Assembly: GCA_002354095.1 (NCBI GenBank)
Contig: DEKX01000030.1
Coordinates: 62,353 to 126,352 of the forward strand
Direction of reading: 5' to 3'
DNA: 64,000 nucleotides
From: Prevotella sp. UBA2711
GTDB taxonomy: Bacteria > Bacteroidota > Bacteroidia > Bacteroidales > Bacteroidaceae
Shown here: positions 25,565 to 33,945 of the stretch, piece by piece
Layout of the letters: every line of letters begins with the position of its first letter
How positions within the stretch are numbered: the first letter of the stretch is position 1
Program-made: the position numbers and the translations under genes
Notes under the pieces: generated by a model
Database searches by the model: none
What the model saw: only the letters and a program-made list of their open reading frames with translations
Told to the model about the DNA's origin: nothing

Positions 25565-26950
25565 ATGAACTACCAAAGAAGAATCTCATCTGTCACACGT
25601 GTCGGCAACATAGAAATAGGCGGCAATAACCCTATTCGCATCCAGTCGATGGCTACCACTGATACCAATGATACGGAAGGATGTGTAGCTCAGGCTAAGC
25701 GAATCATTGATGCCGGTGGTGAACTGGTTCGTTTTACCACGCAGGGTACACGTGAGGCAGAAAACATGAAGAATATCTCAGCGCGACTGAAGGCTGACGG
25801 TTACAATACGCCTTTGGTGGCTGATGTGCATTTCACGGCCCATGTGGCTGATGTCGCAGCACAGTATTGTGAAAAGGTGCGTATCAATCCTGGCAACTAT
25901 GTTGACCCAGGTCGTGTGTTCAAACACTTGGAATATACCGACGAGGAGTATGCTGAAGAGCTGAAAAAGATAGAAGCCAAACTCATACCGTTCCTAAATA
26001 TATGTAAGGAACACCATACTGCTGTGCGTATTGGAGTGAACCATGGTTCGCTCAGCGATCGAATTATGTCGCGCTATGGCGATACACCTGAAGGCATTGT
26101 AGAAAGTTGCATGGAGTTCCTGCGTATCTGCAGGCGTGAGCATTTCAATGATATTGTTATCAGCATCAAAGCCAGTAATACAGTGGTCATGGTAACAACG
26201 GTCCGCCTTTTGGTAGAAACCATGGATAAAGAGGATATGCATTATCCGTTGCATTTGGGCGTGACTGAGGCTGGCGAGGGAGAAGATGGCAGAATTAAAT
26301 CGGCAGTAGGTATCGGTGCACTGCTGACAGAAGGTATTGGTGACACCATCCGTGTTTCTTTAAGTGAGGAACCCGAGTGCGAAATACCTGTGGCTCGCAA
26401 GTTGGTGGATATGATAGCAGAATGTGCCCGACTGCGTGCAGAGGCTGAGGCTTCTATCAAAGACGACACCATCAGGCTGACCCTCGATGCCCCTGATTGG
26501 GAGACCTTTCAGTTGAAAGCAGCAATGGCAGTAGGCGGCTTGCTCATTGACCGTAAGGCCACGAAACTGGTCATCTTAAATAGCCAACAGCCAACAGCTG
26601 ACAACCAACAGCTCGTGACGCTTGCCGATGCTATTCTACAGGCTGCCCGTATCAAATTTACCAAGACTGAGTATATCTCTTGTCCTGGATGCGGACGCAC
26701 ACTCTATAATTTGCAAGAGACCATAGCCCGTATCAAAGCAGCTACCAGTCATTTGGTCGGACTGAAAATCGGCATCATGGGGTGCATCGTCAACGGCCCA
26801 GGTGAAATGGCTGATGCCGACTATGGTTATGTTGGAGCCGGCAGAGGGAAAATCAGTCTCTATAAGCAAAAAGTATGTGTCGAGAAGAATATTCCCGAAG
26901 AGGAAGCGGTTGACAAACTTCTCGAGCTGATTAATAAAGATATGCAATAG
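25565..26950 (+). CDS. ispG: 4-hydroxy-3-methylbut-2-en-1-yl diphosphate synthase IspG
   Basis: 461 residues. IspG (GcpE) catalyses the 4Fe-4S-dependent sixth step of the MEP isoprenoid pathway. The TIM-barrel part begins RISSVTRVGNIEIGGNNPIRIQSMA, and the cluster-binding C-terminal part has CPGCGRT and MGCIVNGPGE. Two architectures are known: about 370 residues (E. coli) and about 600 residues with an inserted domain (many Bacteroidetes, Chlamydia, plants). This one is intermediate, with a reduced segment between the two parts. Residues about 340-351 (NSQQPTADNQQL) are encoded by a heptad tract in that linker. Confidence 0.95.
   Translation: MNYQRRISSVTRVGNIEIGGNNPIRIQSMATTDTNDTEGCVAQAKRIIDAGGELVRFTTQGTREAENMKNISARLKADGYNTPLVADVHFTAHVADVAAQYCEKVRINPGNYVDPGRVFKHLEYTDEEYAEELKKIEAKLIPFLNICKEHHTAVRIGVNHGSLSDRIMSRYGDTPEGIVESCMEFLRICRREHFNDIVISIKASNTVVMVTTVRLLVETMDKEDMHYPLHLGVTEAGEGEDGRIKSAVGIGALLTEGIGDTIRVSLSEEPECEIPVARKLVDMIAECARLRAEAEASIKDDTIRLTLDAPDWETFQLKAAMAVGGLLIDRKATKLVILNSQQPTADNQQLVTLADAILQAARIKFTKTEYISCPGCGRTLYNLQETIARIKAATSHLVGLKIGIMGCIVNGPGEMADADYGYVGAGRGKISLYKQKVCVEKNIPEEEAVDKLLELINKDMQ
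26582..26616 (+). repeat. Heptad tract 4, inside ispG
   Basis: AGCCAAC AGCCAAC AGCTGAC AACCAAC AGCTCGT: five phased 7-bp units between the barrel and the Fe-S domain. Confidence 0.85.
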
Positions 26951-26954
26951 CTAT

Positions 26955-28502
26955 ATGCTGGTAAAAACGTTTTGTGCAGCCGTTAACGGATTGGAAGTCC
27001 ATACCGTGAAAGTGGAAGTCAGCATGACGCGAGGTGTCCAGTTTCATCTCACAGGTCTTGCTGATACTGCTGTTAAGGAGAGTTACGATCGTATCAAGGC
27101 TGCATTGATGAATAACGGATTCAAGATGCCTGTCATGGACATCACCGTCAATCTCTCACCTGCTGATATCAAGAAAGAAGGCAGCAGCTATGACCTGCCA
27201 TTGGCTATCGGTATTCTGGCTGCTAATGGTAAGGTGGCCAGCGATGATTTGGACAAATATATGATGGTGGGAGAACTGGGACTGGACGGACGGCTCCAGC
27301 CTGTTCGCGGTGCATTGCCGATAGCCATCAAAGCCCGTGCCGAACATTTCAAGGGACTGATAGTTCCCAAGCAGAACATCCGTGAGGCTGCTGTGGTGAA
27401 CCAGTTGGATGCCTTCGGCATGGAGACCTTAATGGATGTCATCAAATTCTTCAATGGCGATGCAACGATAGCGCCCACCAGGATAGATACTCGGCGCGAG
27501 TTTTATGAACAACAGGATGTCTTTGAACTCGACTTTGCCGACGTACGTGGACAAGAAAGTGTGAAACGTGCACTGGAGGTAGCTGCGGCCGGCGGTCATA
27601 ACCTGATTATGATCGGTCCGCCAGGTAGCGGCAAGTCCATGCTTGCTAAACGGTTGCCGAGTATTCTTCCACCACTGTCGTTGAGTGAGAGTCTGGAAAC
27701 AACACAGATTCATAGTGTGGCAGGCAAGTTGTCACGTGACACCAGTCTGATTTCCCAGCGACCGTTCCGTGCACCTCATCACACCATCTCACAAGTAGCA
27801 TTGGTGGGTGGTGGTTCCAATCCGCAACCAGGTGAAATCAGTCTTGCACATAATGGAGTCCTCTTCTTAGATGAGATGCCTGAGTTGGCTCGCTCCGTAC
27901 TGGAAGTGTTGCGCCAGCCACTTGAAGACCGCAAGATTACGATTAGTCGTGCAAAGTATAATGTAGAGTATCCCTGTTCGTTCATGCTGATAGCCTCCAT
28001 GAACCCCTGTCCCTGTGGCTATTATGGTGACCCTACCCACCATTGTGCCTGCACTCCAGGACAGATACAACGCTATATGAACAAAATCAGCGGACCACTA
28101 CTGGACCGTATAGATATACATTGTGAAATCCAAGCGGTGCCTTTCGCCCAACTCTCGCAGATGCAGCCTGGCGAGCCCAGTGCTGTGATTCGCCAGCGGG
28201 TCATCAAGGCTCGTAAAATACAGGAGGAACGCTTTAAATCCTACAAAGGTATTTACTCCAATGCGATGATGACGGAGCGTATGCTCCATGAATTTGCAGA
28301 ACCAGATGCCGCCTCCTTGGATATGCTTCGCATGGCTATGGAGCGTCTGAAACTCTCTGCCCGTGCTTATAACCGCATCTTGAAGGTGGCTCGTACCATT
28401 GCCGACCTTGCAGGCTCAGAGAAGGTGGAGTCTCAACATATTGCCGAGGCTATTGGCTACCGCAATCTCGACAGAGGCGACTGGGCTGAACGGGGAATAT
28501 AA
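26955..28502 (+). CDS. YifB/ComM-family Mg-chelatase-like AAA+ ATPase
   Basis: 515 residues. The N-terminal Lon-protease-like fold (about 1-170), the AAA+ core with Walker A GPPGSGKSM near residue 221, Walker B LFLDEMPE near 300, and the Mg-chelatase C-terminal helices are all visible, as is CPCGYYGDPTHHCACTP, the zinc-like cysteine cluster typical of this family. ComM is a hexameric helicase that promotes branch migration during natural transformation. Competence in this organism is not established, so a general recombination role is the safe reading. It follows ispG closely. Confidence 0.95.
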   Translation: MLVKTFCAAVNGLEVHTVKVEVSMTRGVQFHLTGLADTAVKESYDRIKAALMNNGFKMPVMDITVNLSPADIKKEGSSYDLPLAIGILAANGKVASDDLDKYMMVGELGLDGRLQPVRGALPIAIKARAEHFKGLIVPKQNIREAAVVNQLDAFGMETLMDVIKFFNGDATIAPTRIDTRREFYEQQDVFELDFADVRGQESVKRALEVAAAGGHNLIMIGPPGSGKSMLAKRLPSILPPLSLSESLETTQIHSVAGKLSRDTSLISQRPFRAPHHTISQVALVGGGSNPQPGEISLAHNGVLFLDEMPELARSVLEVLRQPLEDRKITISRAKYNVEYPCSFMLIASMNPCPCGYYGDPTHHCACTPGQIQRYMNKISGPLLDRIDIHCEIQAVPFAQLSQMQPGEPSAVIRQRVIKARKIQEERFKSYKGIYSNAMMTERMLHEFAEPDAASLDMLRMAMERLKLSARAYNRILKVARTIADLAGSEKVESQHIAEAIGYRNLDRGDWAERGI

Positions 28503-28518
28503 TTATATTTAATGAGGT

Positions 28519-29142
28519 ATGCGACAACTGATATTGACATTCCTGTTACTGGTGACAACCACTGCTTTTGCACAGAATACCCAACAGCAGCGTAAGGAGG
28601 TGGACTATGACAGTCCTACCTTCGTGCCGATGGTGAAGGTGGGCAAGGTATTGGAGAATGGTGATAGTATCCAGTACATGGAAATGAACAATGTCTATGT
28701 CTATCCACCAATCACTTTTACGAGCAAAAAACAACAGCAGGCATATAACCGTTTGGTGAAGAATGTCAAACTCGTATTGCCTATAGCCAAGGAAGCTCGC
28801 AAAATCATGATGGAGACAGCCGAATTTTTGGAGACCCTGCCTGACGAGAAGGCGAAAGATGCCCACATGAAACTGGTGGAGCGAAGCATTATGCGAGAGT
28901 ATAAGCCGCGGATGAAGAAGCTCACCTATTCACAAGGCAAACTGCTCATCAAACTTATTTATCGTGAGAGTAATTCCTCTGGCTATGAACTGATACAGGC
29001 TTTTCTGGGGCCTGTACGGGCAGGATTCTATCAAGCCTTTGCATGGGCTTTCGGTGCCAGTCTCAAAAAGAAATACGACCCAGAAGGTATCGACCGTCTC
29101 ACGGAGCGTGTCGTCTTGATGGTTGAGGCTGGACAAATATAA
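28519..29142 (+). CDS. DUF4294 secreted protein
   Basis: 207 residues with a signal peptide (about 1-19, ending AFA-Q), so periplasmic or surface exposed. The conserved centre (VYVYPPITFTSKKQQQAYNRLVKNVKLVLPIAKEAR and LIKLIYRESNSSGYELIQAFLGPVRAGFYQAFAWAFG) matches the Bacteroidetes-specific DUF4294 family of unknown function. The stop overlaps the start of the ABC ATPase gene (TAATG). Confidence 0.9.
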   Translation: MRQLILTFLLLVTTTAFAQNTQQQRKEVDYDSPTFVPMVKVGKVLENGDSIQYMEMNNVYVYPPITFTSKKQQQAYNRLVKNVKLVLPIAKEARKIMMETAEFLETLPDEKAKDAHMKLVERSIMREYKPRMKKLTYSQGKLLIKLIYRESNSSGYELIQAFLGPVRAGFYQAFAWAFGASLKKKYDPEGIDRLTERVVLMVEAGQI

Positions 29143-29951
29143 TGATATTGGAATATATGAAAGAGACCGTCATATTAACCGACCTGGCTATTGGTTATCA
29201 AGCTAAGGACAATAACAAGGTGGTAGCAGAACATCTGAATGCTACTATCCATGGGGGTGAACTCACTTGCTTGCTGGGGCGAAACGGAGTTGGCAAGTCA
29301 ACGCTCTTGCGAACGCTATCCGCCTTCCAACCAGCCTTAGCCGGTGATATCCTGCTCCAAACGGACGACCAACAGCGAAAGGCTTTGAAACAGTTTTCCG
29401 ACAAACAGCTCTCACGTATGATTGGGGTGGTTCTGACAGAGAAACCTGATGTGCGTAACATGACTGTCGAGGAATTGGTTGGTATGGGGCGTTCACCCTA
29501 TACGGGTTTTTGGGGAACACTGACGGACAAGGACCTTCTGATAGTAGATGAGGCTATCCAGTTGGTGGGGGTTGAATCTTTGAAGGGACGCTATATCCAT
29601 ACACTCAGTGATGGAGAACGACAAAAAGTGATGATTGCCAAGGCACTGGCACAGCAGACACCTGTTATATATCTTGACGAGCCCACAGCATTCCTTGATT
29701 TCCCCAGTAAGGTAGAAGTCATGCAACTACTGCATCGCCTGGCTCGCGAACAGCAGAAGACCATCTTCCTGTCCACCCATGATGTGGAACTGTCGTTGCA
29801 AGTGGCCGACTGCATCTGGCTGATGGAACCGCAGTTGCTCAGTGTCGGTACTCCCCGACAGTTAGCGGATGAGGGAGTGTTGAGCCGTTTTATCGAACAT
29901 AAGGGTATTCTTTTTGATGCCAAATCATTAACTATACGAGTGACAGAATGA
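29142..29951 (+). CDS. ABC transporter ATP-binding protein (iron/cobalamin type)
   Basis: 269 residues from the overlapping ATG; a second possible start is 29157. Walker A is LGRNGVGKST, the ABC signature is LSDGERQKVMIAKAL, Walker B is TPVIYLDEPTAFLD, and an H-loop lies in STHDVELSLQ. The sequence is closest in style to FecE/BtuD/HmuV ATPases. No permease or binding protein is next to it; instead the next gene is CobD-like, so vitamin B12 or corrinoid uptake is the more likely role. The stop overlaps the next start by ATGA. Confidence 0.9.
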   Translation: MILEYMKETVILTDLAIGYQAKDNNKVVAEHLNATIHGGELTCLLGRNGVGKSTLLRTLSAFQPALAGDILLQTDDQQRKALKQFSDKQLSRMIGVVLTEKPDVRNMTVEELVGMGRSPYTGFWGTLTDKDLLIVDEAIQLVGVESLKGRYIHTLSDGERQKVMIAKALAQQTPVIYLDEPTAFLDFPSKVEVMQLLHRLAREQQKTIFLSTHDVELSLQVADCIWLMEPQLLSVGTPRQLADEGVLSRFIEHKGILFDAKSLTIRVTE

Positions 29952-30973
29952 TAGAGGGACACGGAGATGATCTACACCGATATGATCCAGGTATGGTGCA
30001 CATTAATTTCAGCACCAATATCTATCAGCAGGCCGACCATACGGCCTTGAAAGCGCATCTGTTTGATAAAATGGATCTCATCAATAACTATCCTGAACCA
30101 CAACCTCGCTCTTTGGAAAAACTAATCGCCCAGCGATTAGGTATCTCTCCCGAGGCCGTTATGGTTACCAATGGTGCTACAGAAGCCATCTACCTTATTG
30201 CACAGATGCTGCATCACAGTGCTTCCATTATTCCCCAACCTACTTTCAACGAATATGCTGATGCCTGTCGCATCAATCATCATATCATTTCCTATGAAAA
30301 TACCGACGAATTGAAGACATTGCCCAATGACCGTGTCTATTGGATTTGCAATCCCAATAATCCCACTGGTAATGTCATGACCAAGGGTATTATTGAGTAT
30401 ATGGTACGTCGTTCTCCCCGCTATACCTTTGTTGTCGATCAGTCGTATGAAGACTATACGCAGGAACGCTTAATAAAACCCCAGGAAATGATAGATTGCC
30501 ACAACTTGTTGGTACTCCACTCATTGAGTAAGAAATATGCGATTCCTGGTCTTCGTCTGGGTTATGTAACGGGACATCCTGATGTTATTCAACTGTTACG
30601 CAGTATGCGGCAACCTTGGTCGGTCAGTGCATTGGCTGTGGAAGCAGGGAAATTCCTATTAACACGGGATACACCCATTATCCCCGATTTACAAGCATAT
30701 TTGAAAGAGACGCAGCGCTTACGCGAGAACCTGCGACAGATAGACGGTGTTCGGGTATTTGAAACCAAAACCAATTTCATGCTCTGTCAGGTGGAGGATG
30801 TCACCAGTACGAAACTGAAGTTCTACCTTGTTCATAAACATGGAATACTGATTCGCGACTGTTTTAACTTCACAGGCCTTTCCGACCATTTCTTCCGAGT
30901 AGCTGCACAACGGCCAAAAGAGAACGACGCACTGGTAGAAGCTATTAGGGGATACTTGAACAAAGATGAATAA
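29948..30973 (+). CDS. PLP-dependent aminotransferase, threonine-phosphate decarboxylase (CobD)-like
   Basis: 341 residues, fold type I. The N-terminal GHGDDLHRY is a hallmark of CobD-type enzymes (compare HGG/HGGD in CobD), the PLP aldimine Lys lies in SLSKKYAIPGLRLGY, and NPNNPTGNVM and an Arg-containing C-terminal FFRVA are typical of class I/II aminotransferases. CobD makes aminopropanol phosphate for the cobalamin lower ligand loop, consistent with the coupled ABC ATPase. Histidinol-phosphate aminotransferase is the main alternative but the N-terminus argues against it. Confidence 0.85.
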   Translation: MIEGHGDDLHRYDPGMVHINFSTNIYQQADHTALKAHLFDKMDLINNYPEPQPRSLEKLIAQRLGISPEAVMVTNGATEAIYLIAQMLHHSASIIPQPTFNEYADACRINHHIISYENTDELKTLPNDRVYWICNPNNPTGNVMTKGIIEYMVRRSPRYTFVVDQSYEDYTQERLIKPQEMIDCHNLLVLHSLSKKYAIPGLRLGYVTGHPDVIQLLRSMRQPWSVSALAVEAGKFLLTRDTPIIPDLQAYLKETQRLRENLRQIDGVRVFETKTNFMLCQVEDVTSTKLKFYLVHKHGILIRDCFNFTGLSDHFFRVAAQRPKENDALVEAIRGYLNKDE

Positions 30974-31009
30974 AAAAAGAGCTCAACCACTTTGGCTGAA
31001 CCCTTTTTT
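30973..31009. terminator. Bidirectional terminator between the CobD-like gene and pnp
   Basis: Arms TCAACCA (30983-30989) and TGGCTGA (30993-30999) with a 3-base loop, flanked by A-run (30972-30978) and T-run (31004-31009). On the minus strand one pair is G-U. The flanking runs give a U-tract in both directions. Confidence 0.75.
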
Positions 31010-31031
31010 ATTTAATAATGAAACAGAAATC

Positions 31032-33374
31032 TTAAAAGTCCATCTTGTCGAGCGTATCAGTGAAATCTTTGGGCTCATGATTCTCAGACTCATGGAACTC
31101 CTCATTGCGCTGAGGACGCTCACGACGCTCATTACGCTGACGATGCTCGTGACGGTCACCACGCTCTGGACGAGGACCACGCTCCGGGCGCTCCGGACGC
31201 TCACGGCGACGCTGCTGTGGCTCTACATAGTCAGCGGGCTTTTCAACAAGTACACGGTGAGAAAGCTTGAATTTACCAGTCTTTGGATCAATCTCCAGCA
31301 ATTTCACGGTAATCTTGTCACCTTCCTTGATACCAGCTTCCTCTACTGTCTCCAAGCGCTTCCAGTCAATCTCTGAAATGTGCAGCAGACCATCCTTTCC
31401 AGGCATGAACTCTACGAAGCATCCATAAGGCATAATAGAACGTACCGTTCCCTCATAAACCTCACCTACTTCTGGAATAGCTACAATAGCCTTGATCTTG
31501 GCAATAGCAGCATCAATGGCCTCCTTGTTAGGACCGCTCACCTGAATCTTGCCAACACCGTCTTCCTCGTCGATGGTAATGGTAGCACCGGTATCCTCCT
31601 GCATCTGCTGGATAATCTTTCCGCCAGGACCGATCACAGCACCGATGAACTCCTTAGGAATCTCGAAAGCTTCGATACGTGGAACCTGTGGCTTCAGCTC
31701 TGCACGTGGCTCGGCAATGGTTTCTGTAATGCACTTCAGAATATGCTCACGACCAGCCTTAGCCTGCATCAGCGCCTTCTCCAGGATCTCGAAAGAAAGT
31801 CCGTCGCACTTGATATCCATCTGGGTAGCTGTCAAGCCATCCTTCGTACCTGTGGTCTTGAAGTCCATATCGCCCAAGTGGTCCTCGTCGCCAAGAATAT
31901 CACTCAGTACAGCGTACTTCTCCTCACCAGGATTCTTAATCAGACCCATAGCAATACCGCTGACGGGCTTCTTCATAGGAACACCAGCATCCATCAGAGC
32001 CAGCGTACCAGCACATACGGTAGCCATAGAAGACGAACCATTAGACTCCATAATCTGGCTGACTACACGAACGGTGTAGGGGAAGTCGGCAGGAATCATG
32101 TCTTTCAGTCCACGCCATGCCAAGTGACCATGACCAATCTCACGGCGGCCTACACCACGCTGAGCCTTGGCCTCACCAGTACAGAATGGAGGGAAGTTAT
32201 AGTGCAACAGAAAACGCTGATAGCTCTTGTCGAGTACATCGTCCACCAGTTTCTCATCCAGTTTAGTACCGAGGGTGACAGTAGTCAGTGACTGTGTCTC
32301 ACCACGTGTAAAGATACTGCTTCCGTGAGGCATGGGCAGTGGTGAAACCTCACACCAGATAGGACGAATCTCGTCGGTCTTACGACCATCCAGACGAATG
32401 CCCTCATCCAGGATGCAACGACGCATAGCATCGCGTTCTACATCGTGGTAGTAGCGGTCCATCATGGCCTCGTATTCATCCTTGGAAATCTCAGAAGTCT
32501 CTGTGATTTCTGTATGCTCAGCAAAGAACTTCTCTTTGAAATCAGCGAGAATCTTCTCGAAGGCATCAGCACGGTCCTGCTTGGGCAGAGCCTGCTTGGT
32601 GATGTCGTAGGCGGGCTGATACAATTCCTTGTTCATCTGCTCACGCAAAGCCTCGTCATTCACCTCGTGGTTATACTCGCGCTTTACGTCCTTACCTAAT
32701 TCCTTAGAGAGTTCAACCTGCAGTTCACACATAGGCTTGATAGCTGCCATAGCAGCCTTCAGAGCACCAATCATATCCTGCTCTGAAACTTCCTTCATCT
32801 CGCCCTCTACCATCATGATGTTTTCAGCCGAGGCACCTACCATGATGTCCATATCAGCCTCTTTCATCTGCTCGAAGGTGGGGTCAATCACATACTCGCC
32901 ATTCACACGAGCCACGCGGACCTCAGAGATGGGGCACTCGAAGGGAATATCTGAACATGCCAACGCAGCAGAGGCGGCAAAACCTGCCAAGGCATCGGGC
33001 TGATCAACACCATCGGCACTGAGCAGCATCACGTTGACAAATACTTCTGCGTGATAGTTAGAAGGGAACAGCGGACGGAGCACACGGTCAACCAGACGAC
33101 TGGTCAGAATCTCATTGTCCGAAGCCTTACCTTCGCGCTTGGTGAAACCACCGGGGAAACGTCCTGCGGCGGCATACTGCTCTCTGTAGTCAACCTGCAG
33201 AGGCATAAAATCTGTTCCGGGAACTGCATCTTTTGCGGCACAAACAGTAGCCAGCAGCACGGTATTGTTCATGCGAAGCATTACACTTCCGTCGGCCTGC
33301 TTTGCCACTTTCCCGGTCTCAATTGTGATGGTTCTCCCATCAGACAATTGAATGGTCTTTGTAATTACGTTCAT
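31032..33374 (-). CDS. pnp: Polyribonucleotide nucleotidyltransferase PNPase
   Basis: 780 residues. It degrades RNA 3' to 5' by phosphorolysis. Two RNase PH domains are seen (about 10-230 and 330-560, including the GRTD-like GRKTDEIRPI and the phosphate-binding TVTLGT), then a KH domain (GAVIGPGGKIIQQMQ) and an S1 domain (GEVYEGTVRSIMPYGCFVEF..GLLHISEI). The tail after the S1 domain is about 60 residues of R, E, P, N, H and Q (RRRERPERPERGPRPERGD). It is longer than usual and may bind RNA or partner proteins. The promoter lies about 60 bases upstream. Confidence 0.97.
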   Translation of the reverse strand: MNVITKTIQLSDGRTITIETGKVAKQADGSVMLRMNNTVLLATVCAAKDAVPGTDFMPLQVDYREQYAAAGRFPGGFTKREGKASDNEILTSRLVDRVLRPLFPSNYHAEVFVNVMLLSADGVDQPDALAGFAASAALACSDIPFECPISEVRVARVNGEYVIDPTFEQMKEADMDIMVGASAENIMMVEGEMKEVSEQDMIGALKAAMAAIKPMCELQVELSKELGKDVKREYNHEVNDEALREQMNKELYQPAYDITKQALPKQDRADAFEKILADFKEKFFAEHTEITETSEISKDEYEAMMDRYYHDVERDAMRRCILDEGIRLDGRKTDEIRPIWCEVSPLPMPHGSSIFTRGETQSLTTVTLGTKLDEKLVDDVLDKSYQRFLLHYNFPPFCTGEAKAQRGVGRREIGHGHLAWRGLKDMIPADFPYTVRVVSQIMESNGSSSMATVCAGTLALMDAGVPMKKPVSGIAMGLIKNPGEEKYAVLSDILGDEDHLGDMDFKTTGTKDGLTATQMDIKCDGLSFEILEKALMQAKAGREHILKCITETIAEPRAELKPQVPRIEAFEIPKEFIGAVIGPGGKIIQQMQEDTGATITIDEEDGVGKIQVSGPNKEAIDAAIAKIKAIVAIPEVGEVYEGTVRSIMPYGCFVEFMPGKDGLLHISEIDWKRLETVEEAGIKEGDKITVKLLEIDPKTGKFKLSHRVLVEKPADYVEPQQRRRERPERPERGPRPERGDRHEHRQRNERRERPQRNEEFHESENHEPKDFTDTLDKMDF

Positions 33375-33434
33375 CTTGTTAAAAAAACATCTAAAAAATA
33401 AAAATCATCTTGCGTCTTTGCGCATAAAATCGTG

Positions 33435-33442
33435 CAAAGTTA
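33435..33442 (-). promoter_or_regulatory. -7 promoter element for pnp
   Basis: The minus strand reads TAACTTTGCACG, about 60 bases before the ATG. Confidence 0.55.
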
Positions 33443-33469
33443 CACATTATTATATAGATTAACGAAAAA

Positions 33470-33510
33470 AACCGCGTTATTTTTCTTTTTTTATGAAAAA
33501 CAACGCGGTT
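33470..33510 (-). terminator. Terminator downstream of ybeY
   Basis: AACCGCGTT (33470-33478) and AACGCGGTT (33502-33510) pair perfectly around a 23-base AT-rich loop. On the minus strand the stem is followed by a T-run (33464-33471 read in reverse). Confidence 0.75.
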
Positions 33511-33528
33511 CTACCATGATTTTCCACT

Positions 33529-33939
33529 TTATCGCATGGCAAGAGCTTTGTTTTCAGCGGCTTCCATGATTTCTCGCTCACCTGGTCCTTTGTCGTTAAT
33601 ACCACAGAGGTGCAGGATGCCATGAATGATGACACGATGCAGTTCTTCATCGTATGCCTTATGAAACAGTTCTGCATTCGAACGAACGGTATCCAGCGAG
33701 ATAACAAGGTCGCCATTGATTACGTTGCCTTCATCATAATCGAAGGTAATGATGTCGGTATAGTAATCGTGGCCCAAGTACTGTTGGTTAACCTCCAGAA
33801 TATGCTCATCGTCGCAGAAGAGATAACCAACCTCGCCTACTTTCTTGCCATAGGTAGCCGCAACGCGACGAATCCAAGCTGTGGTTTCGCGACGCTTAAT
33901 CTGCGGGAATCGAACGTTTTCTGCTGTATAAGTAATCAT
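33529..33939 (-). CDS. ybeY: rRNA maturation RNase YbeY
   Basis: 136 residues. YbeY is a zinc-dependent RNase needed for 16S rRNA 3'-end maturation and late 70S quality control. The signature region reads HRVIIHGILHLCGINDKGPGE. The family consensus HGxLHLxGYDH has three zinc-binding His; here the first two are present but the third position is Asp (IND). Asp can bind zinc, so activity is still likely. It is 6 bases downstream of the peptidase fusion gene, probably in one operon with it and lrp. Confidence 0.94.
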   Translation of the reverse strand: MITYTAENVRFPQIKRRETTAWIRRVAATYGKKVGEVGYLFCDDEHILEVNQQYLGHDYYTDIITFDYDEGNVINGDLVISLDTVRSNAELFHKAYDEELHRVIIHGILHLCGINDKGPGEREIMEAAENKALAMR

Positions 33940-33945
33940 AATATC

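Noticed and set aside
31072..31215. Tandem repeat element in the pnp 3' end
   Set aside because: The repetition comes from the Arg/Glu/Pro codons of the protein tail and has no fixed DNA period.
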